Shown in pieces: positions 47,305-55,775 of a stretch of DNA of 64,000 nt. The notes under the pieces were generated by a model that saw only the letters and a program-made list of their open reading frames with translations, made no database searches and was not told where the DNA came from. Source of the stretch: Aldehydirespirator sp965116965 (GTDB lineage: Bacteria; Actinomycetota; Acidimicrobiia; Acidimicrobiales; Aldehydirespiratoraceae); contig OZ220743.1 of NCBI GenBank assembly GCA_965116965.1, positions 3,596,001 to 3,660,000 of the forward strand, written 5' to 3'. Numbering within the stretch: the stretch's first letter is position 1; each line of letters starts with the position of its first letter. The translations under genes were made by a program, and so were the position numbers.

Positions 47305-48327
47305 TCAGCCCTTGACTAGTTCTGCGGCCTGCCGGCATTCCTGCTCGGAGCGGGCCGCCACGTTCAGCATCGTGACCGGCGACTCCTCCCAGGCCTGTAG
47401 CCGCTCCCGGATGCGCTCGACCGGGCCGACCAGGGAGATCTCGTCGGCGAACTGTAGGGGCACAGCAGCGATAGCCTCGTCTCGGCGTCCCTCGAGGAAT
47501 AGTCGCTGGACCTCGTAGGCGGCCTCCTCGTATCCCATACGGGCCATGAGCTTGGTGTGGTAGTTCTGGCCCTCGGCCCCCATGCCGCCGATGTAGAAGC
47601 CCAGGCCGGCCCTCACCGGCCACAGGGCGTCGGTGATCTCGTCGGGGCTGCAAGCCTTCAAGGTCGTGTGCACCGCGATCTCGAAGCCCTCCCGGGCGCC
47701 GGCCAGTTGCGACCCGTAGACTTCAGGACGCGTCGGGGAGTAGTACAGCGGGAGCCAACCGTCGGCGATCTCGACGGTCTGGGCCACGTTGCGCGGCCCC
47801 TCGGCACCGATCCAGATCGGGATGGACCGCAGCGGATGGGTCATGATCTTCAGCGGCTTGCCCAGACCCTCCGCGCCCGGTCCGGCGTACGGGTGCTGGA
47901 AGTGCGCGCCGTCGTAGACGAGGGGGCCGCTGCGCTCGAACACCCGCCGCAGGATCTCCACGTACTCGCGGGTGCGGGCCAGCGGCCACCTGGAGGGCCG
48001 GCCGTACCAGCCCTCCACCACCTGGGGGCCGGAGACGCCGAGGCCGAGGATCGCCCGCCCGCCGGAGACGTGGTCGAGGGTGACGGCGTGCATGGCGGTG
48101 GCGGTGGGGGTCCGGGCCGCCAGCTGCACGACGCCGGTGCCGAGCCGGATCCGCTCGGTGGCCGCCGCGATCAGCACGAGCGGCGTGAAGGCGTCGGATC
48201 CCCAGGACTCCCCGGTCCACACCGCGTCGAACCCGGCGCGCTCGGCCGAGACGGCCAACTCCACCAGACCCTCGGGCATGGCCCGGCCCCAGTAGCCCAG
48301 CGTCAGACCCAGCTGCACGCCGGGCAC
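47305..48327 (-). CDS. LLM class F420-dependent oxidoreductase
   Basis: A 340-residue luciferase-like oxidoreductase with features of F420-dependent reductases: GLTLGYWGRAMPEGLVELAV, FDAVWTGESWGSDAF, IRLGTGVVQLAARTPTATAM, GRAILGLGVSGPQVVEGWYG and PIWIGAEGPRNVAQTVEIAD. The start is GTG 48327 or the GTG nine bases later. The F420 synthesis gene fbiD is in the same window. Likely a catabolic or detoxifying reductase of unknown substrate. It is opposed to the LAS peptidase gene across repeat f. Confidence 0.88.
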   Translation of the reverse strand: MPGVQLGLTLGYWGRAMPEGLVELAVSAERAGFDAVWTGESWGSDAFTPLVLIAAATERIRLGTGVVQLAARTPTATAMHAVTLDHVSGGRAILGLGVSGPQVVEGWYGRPSRWPLARTREYVEILRRVFERSGPLVYDGAHFQHPYAGPGAEGLGKPLKIMTHPLRSIPIWIGAEGPRNVAQTVEIADGWLPLYYSPTRPEVYGSQLAGAREGFEIAVHTTLKACSPDEITDALWPVRAGLGFYIGGMGAEGQNYHTKLMARMGYEEAAYEVQRLFLEGRRDEAIAAVPLQFADEISLVGPVERIRERLQAWEESPVTMLNVAARSEQECRQAAELVKG

Positions 48328-48355
48328 GCTAACCCCACCCAGACGCTGAGTGGGC

Positions 48356-48401
48356 GAGGCCGTGGCCCGAGCGCCCGTGAGCGCAGCGAAAAAGAGCGGG
48401 C
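48356..48401 (+). repeat. Dispersed intergenic repeat, reverse orientation (copy f)
   Basis: Core gaggccgtggcccgagcgcc and cgtgagcgcagcgaaaaaga. It lies in the 161-bp divergent gap between the F420 oxidoreductase and the secreted peptidase. A flanking 11-mer, cgctgagtggg, occurs on both sides (48344 and 48411 region), which may be a target duplication. Confidence 0.55.
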
Positions 48402-48488
48402 ATGAACGACGCTGAGTGGGCGGAACACTGCCGGGTCGGCGGTGCTGGTAGCTTGGGCTGCGGTTCTTGGCGGGCGGGCGACAACCCC

Positions 48489-49826
48489 ATGACCACCAGA
48501 TCGTCCTGCCGCTGCTCCCCCTCGGCCCTCCGCCGACGCTGGCCAGCTGTGCTCGCGCTGCTGTTGACGGTGGCGGCCGCGGCGGGACCGGTCAGTGCCC
48601 AGAGCGATGAGGAGATCATCGAGCGGGAGAGGCAGACCATCAGGGACACCAAGGCCCAGCGCGAGGAGCTGGACAGGGCGGCGGAGGAGGCGGCCACCGG
48701 CGTCGACGCGGCAACCGCCGAAGCCGAGGACCTGATCGATGCCCTGAACCGGGCCCAGGCCGCGGTCGACGCGCAGCAGGCGGCCCTCGATGAGGCTGAG
48801 CGGGCAGTGGCCGACGCCGAAGCCGTAGTGCAGGAGGCCGAGACAAGGATCACCGAACTGGAGGCCGAACTGCTCGCTGCCCAGGAGGGGCTGCGGGAGG
48901 CCGTGATCGAGTCCTACGTCTCGTTCCAGTCGCCGACCGGAACGTTCAGCGTGCTCGGCGCCGATCCGTGGCAGAACGCTCGCGAGGAAGCCTTGGCCGG
49001 GTTCGCCACCGGCAGCCGGATCGACGACATCGACGAGCTGCGCCGGCTGGGCGAGGAACTGGAGCGCTGGAGGCTCCAAGCCGTCGAGGCGACCGACACG
49101 GCTGAAGCCCACCGCCGGGATGCAGCCCTGATCCTGGGCAGCCTGCGAACGGCTGTCGACCGCGAGGCGGAGCTGTCGGTGGCGGCCGAGGAGCGGGTCG
49201 AGAGGCGGCTGTACGAAGTCCAGACGATCAGGCAGCTGGACGCGGGACTGGCCGCAGAGATCGAGGCAGCCGAGCGCGAGATCGCCGCGGCCCTGGAACG
49301 TCAGCGAGCCGAGGCGGAGGCCCGCCGCCGTGCGGAGGAGGCGAGACGCCGAGCCGAGCAGGCCCGCCTCCAAGCCGAGCAGGACGAGGCCGAGGCCCGG
49401 GCGCTGGCCGACTCGGTGGATCCGTCCGACACGGATCTGCCCCTCGTCCGGGTGCGCGGCTTCGAGGTGCACGTACAGATCGCAGACGCGGTGGAGGGCC
49501 TGGTGGCGGCCATGGAGGCGGAGGGCTTCGACCTCGGCGGCTGGGGATACCGGACCGCCCAGGAGCAGATCAACCTGCGCAGGTCACACTGCGGGACGTC
49601 GGAGTGGGCCATCTGGAGCCAACCCTCCAGCACCTGCCGGCCCCCGACGGCCCGGCCCGGCCGCAGCAACCACGAGAGGGGCCTCGCCATCGACCTGACC
49701 AACAACGGACGGCTCATCACCAGCCGCAACAGCGCAGCCTTCCAGGCGCTCCAGCGCCTGGCCCCCAGCTTCGGGCTACAGAACCTCCCCAGCGAACCCT
49801 GGCACTGGTCGGTCGACGGCCGCTGA
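48489..49826 (+). CDS. Secreted LAS-family (D-Ala-D-Ala carboxypeptidase-like) peptidase with coiled coil
   Basis: A 445-residue protein from ATG 48489. An N-terminal signal peptide (WPAVLALLLTVAAAAGPVSA) is followed by a long charged coiled coil (residues about 40-310, rich in Glu, Ala and Arg), as in NlpC/RipA-like or EnvC-type envelope proteins. The C-terminal about 120 residues form a VanY/LAS zinc domain with FDLGGWGYRT, SNHERGLAIDLT (His and Asp ligands) and EPWHWSVDG (last His). It probably trims peptidoglycan at the cell surface. An upstream ATG at 48402 would add a poorly conserved lead. It ends before a strong terminator. Confidence 0.88.
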   Translation: MTTRSSCRCSPSALRRRWPAVLALLLTVAAAAGPVSAQSDEEIIERERQTIRDTKAQREELDRAAEEAATGVDAATAEAEDLIDALNRAQAAVDAQQAALDEAERAVADAEAVVQEAETRITELEAELLAAQEGLREAVIESYVSFQSPTGTFSVLGADPWQNAREEALAGFATGSRIDDIDELRRLGEELERWRLQAVEATDTAEAHRRDAALILGSLRTAVDREAELSVAAEERVERRLYEVQTIRQLDAGLAAEIEAAEREIAAALERQRAEAEARRRAEEARRRAEQARLQAEQDEAEARALADSVDPSDTDLPLVRVRGFEVHVQIADAVEGLVAAMEAEGFDLGGWGYRTAQEQINLRRSHCGTSEWAIWSQPSSTCRPPTARPGRSNHERGLAIDLTNNGRLITSRNSAAFQALQRLAPSFGLQNLPSEPWHWSVDGR

Positions 49827-49852
49827 GCCCCGGCGCCCCTCACCTCCCCGAG

Positions 49853-49895
49853 ATTCCTGTGGCTAAGGACGCCACAGGTCCTCAACTACAGGAAT
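49853..49895. terminator. Bidirectional terminator with two alternative stems
   Basis: CCTGTGGC at 49856-49863 pairs perfectly with GCCACAGG at 49871-49878. Alternatively ATTCCTGT at 49853-49860 pairs with ACAGGAAT at 49888-49895. It lies between the stop codons of the LAS peptidase and the enoyl-CoA hydratase. Confidence 0.65.
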
Positions 49896-49919
49896 TTCGC
49901 TGCCGGCAGACGGAGCGGG

Positions 49920-50699
49920 CTACTCCGTGTGGGTCCAGACGGGGCGGCGCTTCTCGATGAACGCCTTGGGCCACTCGGCGCCGTCGCCCCGGGCCGCGTT
50001 GGTCGCCATCACGTCCATGGCCAGCTCGTAGGCGTCATCGACGGCCATGTCCATCTGGGCATAGAGGGTCTGCTTGCCGATGCCCTTGGCGTAGCGGCTG
50101 CCCCGGGTGGCCCGACCCAGCAGGTCCATGGTGGCCTCGTCGAGCTCCGCGGGCGGCACCACCCGGTTGACGAGTCCCCACTCGAGCGCGGTGGCCGCGT
50201 CGACGGTGTCGCCGGTGAGGGCCATCTCCACGGCCCGTTTGCGACCCAGCGGCCGGGCCACCGCCACCATCGGGGTGTGGCAGAACAGCCCTCCCTTGCC
50301 GCCGGGGGTGGCGAAGGCGGCCTCGGTGCTGGCCACGATCAGGTCGGCGCTGGCCGCCAGCTGAGCGCCGGCCGCGGTGGCCAGGGCATGAACCTTGGCC
50401 ACCACCACCTGCGGGATCTCGGCCATGGCGGTCATGGCCGAGGTGCACAGGGCGAACAGCTCTCGCAGGTCGGCCTCGGTCATCTCGGCCATCTCGGCCA
50501 GATCGTGGCCCGAGGAGAACACCGGCCCGTTGGCGGCCAGCACCACACCGGCAACGTCGCCTTCGGCGCCGGTGGCCCTCAGAGCCTCGTCGAGCTCGGA
50601 GAGCATCTCCGACGACAGGCAGTTGCGCCGCTCGGGCCGGTTGAGGGTGATCGTCACGTAGCGGTCGTCACGCTTGTACAGCAGGTTCTGGTAGTCCAT
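49920..50699 (-). CDS. Enoyl-CoA hydratase/isomerase family protein
   Basis: A 259-residue crotonase-fold protein. It has SSGHDLAEMAEM in place of the usual AGxD oxyanion loop, then AAGAQLAASADLIVASTEAA, FATPGGKGGLFCHTPM and ALEWGLVNRVVPPAELDEAT. The SGHD motif and MDYQNLLYKRDDRYVTITL start resemble the ECHDC3-like subgroup. Acts on CoA thioesters, substrate unknown. The start is ATG 50699. It is followed 36 bp upstream by the luciferase-like gene on the same strand. Confidence 0.85.
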   Translation of the reverse strand: MDYQNLLYKRDDRYVTITLNRPERRNCLSSEMLSELDEALRATGAEGDVAGVVLAANGPVFSSGHDLAEMAEMTEADLRELFALCTSAMTAMAEIPQVVVAKVHALATAAGAQLAASADLIVASTEAAFATPGGKGGLFCHTPMVAVARPLGRKRAVEMALTGDTVDAATALEWGLVNRVVPPAELDEATMDLLGRATRGSRYAKGIGKQTLYAQMDMAVDDAYELAMDVMATNAARGDGAEWPKAFIEKRRPVWTHTE

Positions 50700-50735
50700 G
50701 GACGCCTCCGTGCGGGCGCGGTCCTGTGCGCCCTG

Positions 50736-51713
50736 TCAGTCTGCCAGAGCGGGCAGCACTTGTTCGGCCGCCAGACGGACGCTCGACCAGGCCTCTTCGA
50801 TGGGCATGCCGCCTACTAGGGGGTGAAGGGCAAGCGTCCCGGTGCTGCGGGCCAGATCCACCGCCTCGGCCGGCGTGAGCACCCGGTAGATGCCCTCGGC
50901 TCGCAATTCTTCGACGGTGGTTGCCTTGGAGCACACCGCCGAGGTCTGCCCCGGCGGCTGCCAGCCCTTGTAGGTCATGGCCTCCAGCATGAAGCACTCG
51001 CCGTGCTCGGCCCAAACCCGATCGGGGTCCTCGGCCACGTTGAGCATCACCACGTTGTCGGGCGCGATGCAGAAGCCGGCCGTGCCATGGCGCTCGCACT
51101 CGGCGTAGTAGAGGGCCTCGATCTCGGGGAACTGGCCGGGGAGCTGCATGGGCAGGCCGAGCCGGGCGGCCCGCCGGGCGGCCGCGGGCGAGGATCCGCC
51201 CACCAGCACCATGGGATGGGGCCGGGTGCGGGGCATGGGAAGCACCTGCACCATCTCGCCGTTGTGCTCGAAGGGCTCGCCCTTCCAGGCGGCGAGCATC
51301 ACCTCGAGCGCCTCGTCGAGGACCTTGCCCCGGCGCTTCCACTCCTTGCCCATCGCCGCGTACTCCACCGGCCGGTAGCCGAGCCCGGTGACGATCACGA
51401 GCCGGCCCGGGCTGACCAGGTCGATGACCGCGATGTCCTCGGCGGCCCGGATCGGATCGTGAAGCGGGAGCAGCAAGGCAGAGATGGTGACCATGAGGTT
51501 GTCGGTGCTCGACAGGATCATGGCTGCGTTGAGCAGAGGCGTCGGGCACCAGGCCATCGGGCTGCTGTGGTGTTCCTCCAGCGACACCGCGTTGAAGCCG
51601 TGGCTGTCGGCGTAGCGGGCGATCTCCAGCCCGGCCCGGTACCGGTCGCTCATCGCCTCCCCGTCGGTGGGGTCGGGCGACACGAAGTTGAAGCGGATCA
51701 GCGAGAAGGCCAT
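50736..51713 (-). CDS. Luciferase-like flavin-dependent oxidoreductase
   Basis: A 325-residue LLM protein from ATG 51713. Family blocks are SLIRFNFVSPDPTD, NAVSLEEHHSSPMAWCPTPL, TISALLLPLHDPIRAAEDIA, LVSPGRLVIVTGLGYRPVEY and MVLVGGSSPAAARRAARLGL. It is a third luciferase-like gene in the region, in probable operon with the enoyl-CoA hydratase. Cofactor FMN or F420; substrate unknown. The upstream in-frame extension overlaps the leuA 3' end and is not coding. Confidence 0.85.
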   Translation of the reverse strand: MAFSLIRFNFVSPDPTDGEAMSDRYRAGLEIARYADSHGFNAVSLEEHHSSPMAWCPTPLLNAAMILSSTDNLMVTISALLLPLHDPIRAAEDIAVIDLVSPGRLVIVTGLGYRPVEYAAMGKEWKRRGKVLDEALEVMLAAWKGEPFEHNGEMVQVLPMPRTRPHPMVLVGGSSPAAARRAARLGLPMQLPGQFPEIEALYYAECERHGTAGFCIAPDNVVMLNVAEDPDRVWAEHGECFMLEAMTYKGWQPPGQTSAVCSKATTVEELRAEGIYRVLTPAEAVDLARSTGTLALHPLVGGMPIEEAWSSVRLAAEQVLPALAD

Positions 51714-51759
51714 GGCCCCAGTCTGCCCGCCGCGGCCGGCACCGCGCTCGCTGCCAGTG

Positions 51760-53493
51760 TCAGCTGAGGATCCCGGTGTCGTGCATCCGGTTGATGGTGC
51801 TGACGACGGCCCGCAGCGAGGCCGACACGATCGACTCGTGCAGGCCCACACCCCAGGTGGTGTAGCGGTCGCCGGTGTCGACTTCCACGTAGGCCGCGGC
51901 GGTGGCGTCACTGCCGGTGCCGATGGCGTGCTCGTAGTAGTCGTGGATCTTGCCGGCGAAGAGCCCGTTGGCCTGGAGGGCGGTCACGAAGGCGTCGATC
52001 GGTCCGTTGCCGGTCCCGGCGATCGTGCGCTCCTCGCCGGCGACCCGCAGCCGGGCCTCGAGGTCGGTCCGGGATTCTCCGATGGTGTCGGTGGTGGCCC
52101 GATGGCCGATCAGCTCGACCCACGGCCGCTCCGGCTCCACATAGGAGGACACGAACCGGCGGTGGATCTCGTAGGAGGTGATCTCGGTGCCGGTGTCCTC
52201 GGTGACGGTCTGGATCTGCTTGGAGAAGTCCACCTGAAGGCCCCGGGGAAGGTCCAGGCCGTACTCGTGCAGCAGCACGTAGGCCACGCCGCCCTTGCCC
52301 GACTGGCTGTTGACCCGCACGACCGCCTCATAGCTGCGGCCGAGGTGTCGGGGGTCGACCGGCAGGTAGGGGACGTCCCACACGTCGTACTCCCCTACCA
52401 GGGACTCGCCCGGGGCCACGTCGTAGATGGCGGCCATGCCCTTCTTGATGGCGTCCTGATGGCTGCCGGAGAAAGCCGTGTACACGAGGTCGCCCACATA
52501 GGGGTGGCGCTCGGGGACCGTCATGCGGTTGGCGTACTCGAACACCCGGCGAGCCTCCTCGATGTCGCTGATGTCGAGTTCGGGGTCGACGCCCTGGGTG
52601 AACAGGTTGAGCGCGATGGTCACCACGTCCACGTTGCCGGTGCGCTCGCCGTTGCCGAACAGGGTGCCCTCCACCCGGTCGGCGCCGGCCATGATCCCGA
52701 ACTCGGCCGCGGCCACCGCGGTGCCCCGATCGTTGTGGGGGTGCAGCGACAGCACGATCGAGTCGCGGTCGCGGATGTCACGGTGGAAGCGCTCGATCAT
52801 GTCGCCGTAGATGTTGGCCGACGACATCTCCACGGTTGCCGGCAGGTTGAGGATCAGGGGCCAGTCGGGGGTGGGCCCGATCACGTCCATGACCGCCTCG
52901 CACACTTCCACCGTGAAGTCGGGCTCGGTGCCGGTGTAGCTCTCCGGCGAGTACTCGAAGCGGATGCCGTCGGCGTCGCCGGCCTTCCGGGCTCTGTCGA
53001 GGCCGCGCATGCACTGCTCGGCGCCGTTCACCGCGATCTCCACGATGCCGGCCCGGCCGGTGCGGAACACCACCCGCCGCTGGGTGACGGAGGTGGAGTT
53101 GTAGAGGTGCACGATGGCCCGGGGCGCTCCGGCCACGGCGTCGAAGGTGCGCTCGATGAGCTCGTCGCGGGCCTGGGTGAGCACCTGGATGGTGACGCCG
53201 TCACCGATCCGGTCCTCTTCGATGAGCTTGCGGCAGAAGTCGAAGTCGGGCTGGGAGGCGGCCGGGAAGCCCACTTCGATCTCCTTGAAGCCCATGTCGA
53301 CCAGGTGGTCGTACATGCGCTGCTTGCGACCGATGTCCATGGGGTCGACCAGGGCCTGGTTGCCGTCGCGGAGGTCGACCGAGCACCACAGCGGCGCCTT
53401 GGTGATCCGCCGGTCCGGCCAGGTGCGGTCGGCCAGCTCCACTCCCGGGTAGGGCCGGTACTTGGTGAACGGCATGGTCTTCGGCGTGGGCAT
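51760..53493 (-). CDS. leuA: 2-isopropylmalate synthase
   Basis: Condenses acetyl-CoA and 2-oxoisovalerate, first step of leucine synthesis. The 577-residue protein has CSVDLRDGNQALVDPMD (catalytic barrel), KEIEVGFPAASQPDFDF, LSLHPHNDRGTAVAAAEFG (HxH metal site) and the long actinobacterial C-terminal regulatory domain with DRYTTWGVGLHESIVSASLR. ATG 53493 is preceded by an AAAAAGGAC ribosome-binding region. Upstream lie a leader peptide and an attenuator. It is monocistronic. Confidence 0.93.
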   Translation of the reverse strand: MPTPKTMPFTKYRPYPGVELADRTWPDRRITKAPLWCSVDLRDGNQALVDPMDIGRKQRMYDHLVDMGFKEIEVGFPAASQPDFDFCRKLIEEDRIGDGVTIQVLTQARDELIERTFDAVAGAPRAIVHLYNSTSVTQRRVVFRTGRAGIVEIAVNGAEQCMRGLDRARKAGDADGIRFEYSPESYTGTEPDFTVEVCEAVMDVIGPTPDWPLILNLPATVEMSSANIYGDMIERFHRDIRDRDSIVLSLHPHNDRGTAVAAAEFGIMAGADRVEGTLFGNGERTGNVDVVTIALNLFTQGVDPELDISDIEEARRVFEYANRMTVPERHPYVGDLVYTAFSGSHQDAIKKGMAAIYDVAPGESLVGEYDVWDVPYLPVDPRHLGRSYEAVVRVNSQSGKGGVAYVLLHEYGLDLPRGLQVDFSKQIQTVTEDTGTEITSYEIHRRFVSSYVEPERPWVELIGHRATTDTIGESRTDLEARLRVAGEERTIAGTGNGPIDAFVTALQANGLFAGKIHDYYEHAIGTGSDATAAAYVEVDTGDRYTTWGVGLHESIVSASLRAVVSTINRMHDTGILS

Positions 53494-53544
53494 CGTCTTG
53501 TCCTTTTTGCGGGGGTGTTCGGGTTCGGGTCCCAACAAGCACAA

Positions 53545-53600
53545 ATCCCCCCGGCCAGAGGCACGAGGGGATCGGCGAGCACCGATATGTGGCGCTCGCC
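53545..53600 (-). promoter_or_regulatory. Transcription attenuator of leuA
   Basis: On the leftward transcript, a first hairpin has perfect arms GGCGAGC/GCTCGCC (53600-53594 and 53580-53574) that overlap the stop codon of the leader peptide. A second hairpin (ATCCCC...GGGGAT, 53572-53545) is followed by TTGTGCTTGTT. This is the usual pause-and-terminate layout of amino-acid attenuation. Leucyl-tRNA shortage would stall the ribosome in the leader. Confidence 0.6.
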
Positions 53601-53635
53601 TACACGAGAAGCAGGAGGTCGGCGAAGGTGGTCAC
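53600..53635 (-). CDS. leuL: leuA leader peptide
   Basis: A minus-strand 11-residue peptide (GTG start) reads VTTFADLLLLV, with four consecutive leucine codons (CTC CTG CTT CTC), then a stop. It sits about 110 bp upstream of leuA. Its stop codon is inside the first attenuator hairpin, so the leucine run would stall the ribosome in the right place. No strong ribosome-binding site is visible. Confidence 0.65.
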   Translation of the reverse strand: MTTFADLLLLV

Positions 53636-53747
53636 GGCCACCAACACTAGCCCCCTCAGCGCTCGCGTCCAACACTCCGGCGACGGCCACCGCGGGCATC
53701 CCGGTCCGGGGCGTGTCGCCGGGTGCAATCCGCGCCATGCTTGGGGA

Positions 53748-54605
53748 GTGAGCTATCTGGTCTGGGAGGCGACGCTGCCCGATCTCCGGTCGCCGATCCT
53801 GGTGACGGCCTACCAGGGCTGGTTCGACGTGGGCGGGGCGGCGACGGGGGCCCTCGAGTGGCTGAGCGAGCGCAGCGACTCGATCAGGGTGGCGCACATC
53901 GACCCCGAGGAGTTCTTCAACTTCGCCGAGCAGAGGCCCACTGTCCGCCTGCGCGACGAGCGGCGGGACATCGTGTGGCCCTCCAACGACGTGCACGTGC
54001 TGCGCCCCCCGGATGCCCGGCACGACCTGGTGCTGGTGGTGGGCGCGGAGCCGCAGCTGAAGTGGCGCTCCTACGCCGAGGTGGTCGTCGAGCTGGCGAC
54101 GCGAAGCGGGGCCGCCGCGCTGGTGACCGTGGGCGCTCACATCGCCGACATACCCCACACCCGCCCCTTCGGGGTGACCGGCTCCACCACCGACTCGGGC
54201 CTGGCCGAGACCTGGGGGCTGGACCGGCCCTCCTACGAGGGCCCGACCGGAATAGTGGGCGTGCTCCACGAGCGTTTCGAGAGGTTCGGGATCCCAGCTG
54301 TGTCGCTGCGGGTGGCGGTGCCCCACTACGTCTCGGGCGCGCCGAACCCGAAGGGGGCCCGCGCCCTGCTGGAGCGCTTCGAGCGGGTGACCGGGCTGCC
54401 CACCGGCTGGTCCGAGCTCGACGAGGCCGCGGCGGACTGGGAGCAGCGGGTCAACGACGCCATGAACTCCGACGACGATGTGGTGGCCTACGTCCAGCGC
54501 CTCGAGGCCCGAGCCGACGCCCGGGCCAAGCGCAGCGTCCCCAGCCCCGACGATCTGGGCGCCGAGTTCGAGCGCTTCCTGCGCCAGCAGGACACATCCG
54601 GCTGA
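53748..54605 (+). CDS. PAC2-family protein (proteasome assembly chaperone-like)
   Basis: A 285-residue PAC2 protein: YLVWEATLPDLRSPILVTAY, QGWFDVGGAATGALEWL, AHIDPEEFFNFAEQRPTVRL, LVLVVGAEPQLKWRSYAEVV and VGVLHERFERFGIPAVSLRV, YVSGAPNPKGARALLER. The family relates to proteasome assembly factors, and actinobacterial members are often single genes of unknown substrate. GTG 53748 has GGGGA in front. It is followed 20 bp later by a cupin gene on the same strand. Confidence 0.85.
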   Translation: MSYLVWEATLPDLRSPILVTAYQGWFDVGGAATGALEWLSERSDSIRVAHIDPEEFFNFAEQRPTVRLRDERRDIVWPSNDVHVLRPPDARHDLVLVVGAEPQLKWRSYAEVVVELATRSGAAALVTVGAHIADIPHTRPFGVTGSTTDSGLAETWGLDRPSYEGPTGIVGVLHERFERFGIPAVSLRVAVPHYVSGAPNPKGARALLERFERVTGLPTGWSELDEAAADWEQRVNDAMNSDDDVVAYVQRLEARADARAKRSVPSPDDLGAEFERFLRQQDTSG

Positions 54606-54625
54606 CGGAGCCAGGAGGCAAGAAC

Positions 54626-55093
54626 ATGTCCGTCACCGCGATCGAGACGCCCACCACCATCCACCGGGGCGAGGAGGAGATCCCGTGGGCGGACGCCGGG
54701 GGCGGCATCGAGCTCAAGGTGCTGATGGTGCGCGACGACGAGGGCCTGTGGATCGTGCGCAACCGGTTCGCCCCCGGCGTGGTGATCCAGACCCACCGCC
54801 ACACGGGCCCGGTGTACGCCCACACTCTCAGCGGCGCCTGGAAGTACCTCGAGTACCCGGAGGTCAACCGGGCCGGGTCTTTCCTGTTCGAGCCGGCCGG
54901 CAGTGTCCACACGCTCGCCACGCCTGACGACAACACCGAGCCGACCGACGTGTGGTTCCAGATTCACGGCGTGAACCTCAACCTCGACGCCGACGGCAAC
55001 GTGGAGTCGATCACCGACGGGCCGGGCGTGCTGGCCGCCTACTACGCCCTGTGCGAGGCCCAGGGCCTGCCCTGCCCCAACGTCGTCACCTGA
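54626..55093 (+). CDS. Cupin protein, 2,4'-dihydroxyacetophenone-dioxygenase-like
   Basis: A 155-residue cupin. The metal motif includes VVIQTHRHTGPVYAHTLSGA and the Glu/His of FEPAGSVHTLATPDD. Features such as WKYLEYPEVNRAGSFLFEPA and the C-terminal AYYALCEAQGLPCPNVV match the ChrR-like/DHAP-dioxygenase group. Possible non-heme iron dioxygenase. Start ATG 54626 with AGGAGG 7 bp upstream, in operon with the PAC2 gene. Confidence 0.82.
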   Translation: MSVTAIETPTTIHRGEEEIPWADAGGGIELKVLMVRDDEGLWIVRNRFAPGVVIQTHRHTGPVYAHTLSGAWKYLEYPEVNRAGSFLFEPAGSVHTLATPDDNTEPTDVWFQIHGVNLNLDADGNVESITDGPGVLAAYYALCEAQGLPCPNVVT

Positions 55094-55298
55094 GCCGGCT
55101 GCCCCGCGAAGATCTCGTCGCTGCTACCAACCTCTAAGCCCAGAACACGTAGCACGCTCGTCGTCCGGACCGTAGGCACTTGTTGCTAAGTCGGGTGCCA
55201 CCACCGCTCAGTTGCGGCGAGCCTCTCGTACCCCACCCGCTCCTGGGCGATCCGGGTTCGTTCCCGTAGCACACTGGTCGCGATGGGGCGCAGATCTT
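55094..55298 (-). other. Intergenic stretch with a possible orphan coding fragment
   Basis: Between the cupin gene and the truncated ISL3 copy there is no complete gene. The minus strand can encode LRPIATSVLRERTRIAQERV ending shortly after in a stop, which looks protein-like and may be the 3' end of a gene cut by the insertion. I could not assign a family. Confidence 0.25.
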
Positions 55299-55775
55299 GG
55301 CGCTGCGCGATTTTGTGGGATGAGGGGTTGCTGGCACCGGTGGGCTGGTCACGTTATCAGTAGGCCTCGGGCTTCGAAGTTGGCTGGGTTGGTGAAGCCG
55401 TGGGCGGTGCGCCGCAGGACTTGCAGCAGGTTGTTGGTGCCCTCGATTCTGCCGTTGGAGGCCCGGCGGCTGTGGTGCCAGGCGAGGATCTCGTGGGACC
55501 AGGCGATGATGGCGTCGACGATGTCGTGGAACTCGGGCAGTTCGCCGGTCTCGTAGAGGTCGCAGAACTGCCCGAGCGCTTCGAGGGCGCCGTTGTGGTC
55601 GCCTGCGGTGTAGAGGCCGTGGAGCTCCTGGAGGGCCTGCCGGCCGGCTTGGAGGCGGGGGTGTGCGTCGAACAGGCTCCGGGGTCGGGCCTGTTCGGCT
55701 TCGGTGAGGGTGTCGCCTCGGCGCAGCAGAGCGAACCGCGCCCCGAACACCTCGGGCTCGAATGCGGGCTTTGCG
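55299..55775 (-). pseudogene. Truncated ISL3 transposase copy B' (3' part)
   Basis: A partial copy of the ISL3 element at 58276-59624, in inverted orientation and nearly identical over 477 bp (matching 59148-59624). It carries the transposase C-terminus from AFEPEVFGARFALLRRGDTL to NFEARGLLIT, ending at 55349, plus the right terminal sequence. The upstream end is cut exactly at the border of ISL3 element A. At the position of the nonsense codon in B (59221) this copy has GAA. Confidence 0.8.

Noticed and set aside
44614..47319. A 901-codon rightward open frame across cysQ, the methyltransferase and the luciferase-like gene
   Set aside because: Composition is Pro/Arg/Gly-rich noise and it runs antisense or out of frame to three well-supported genes.
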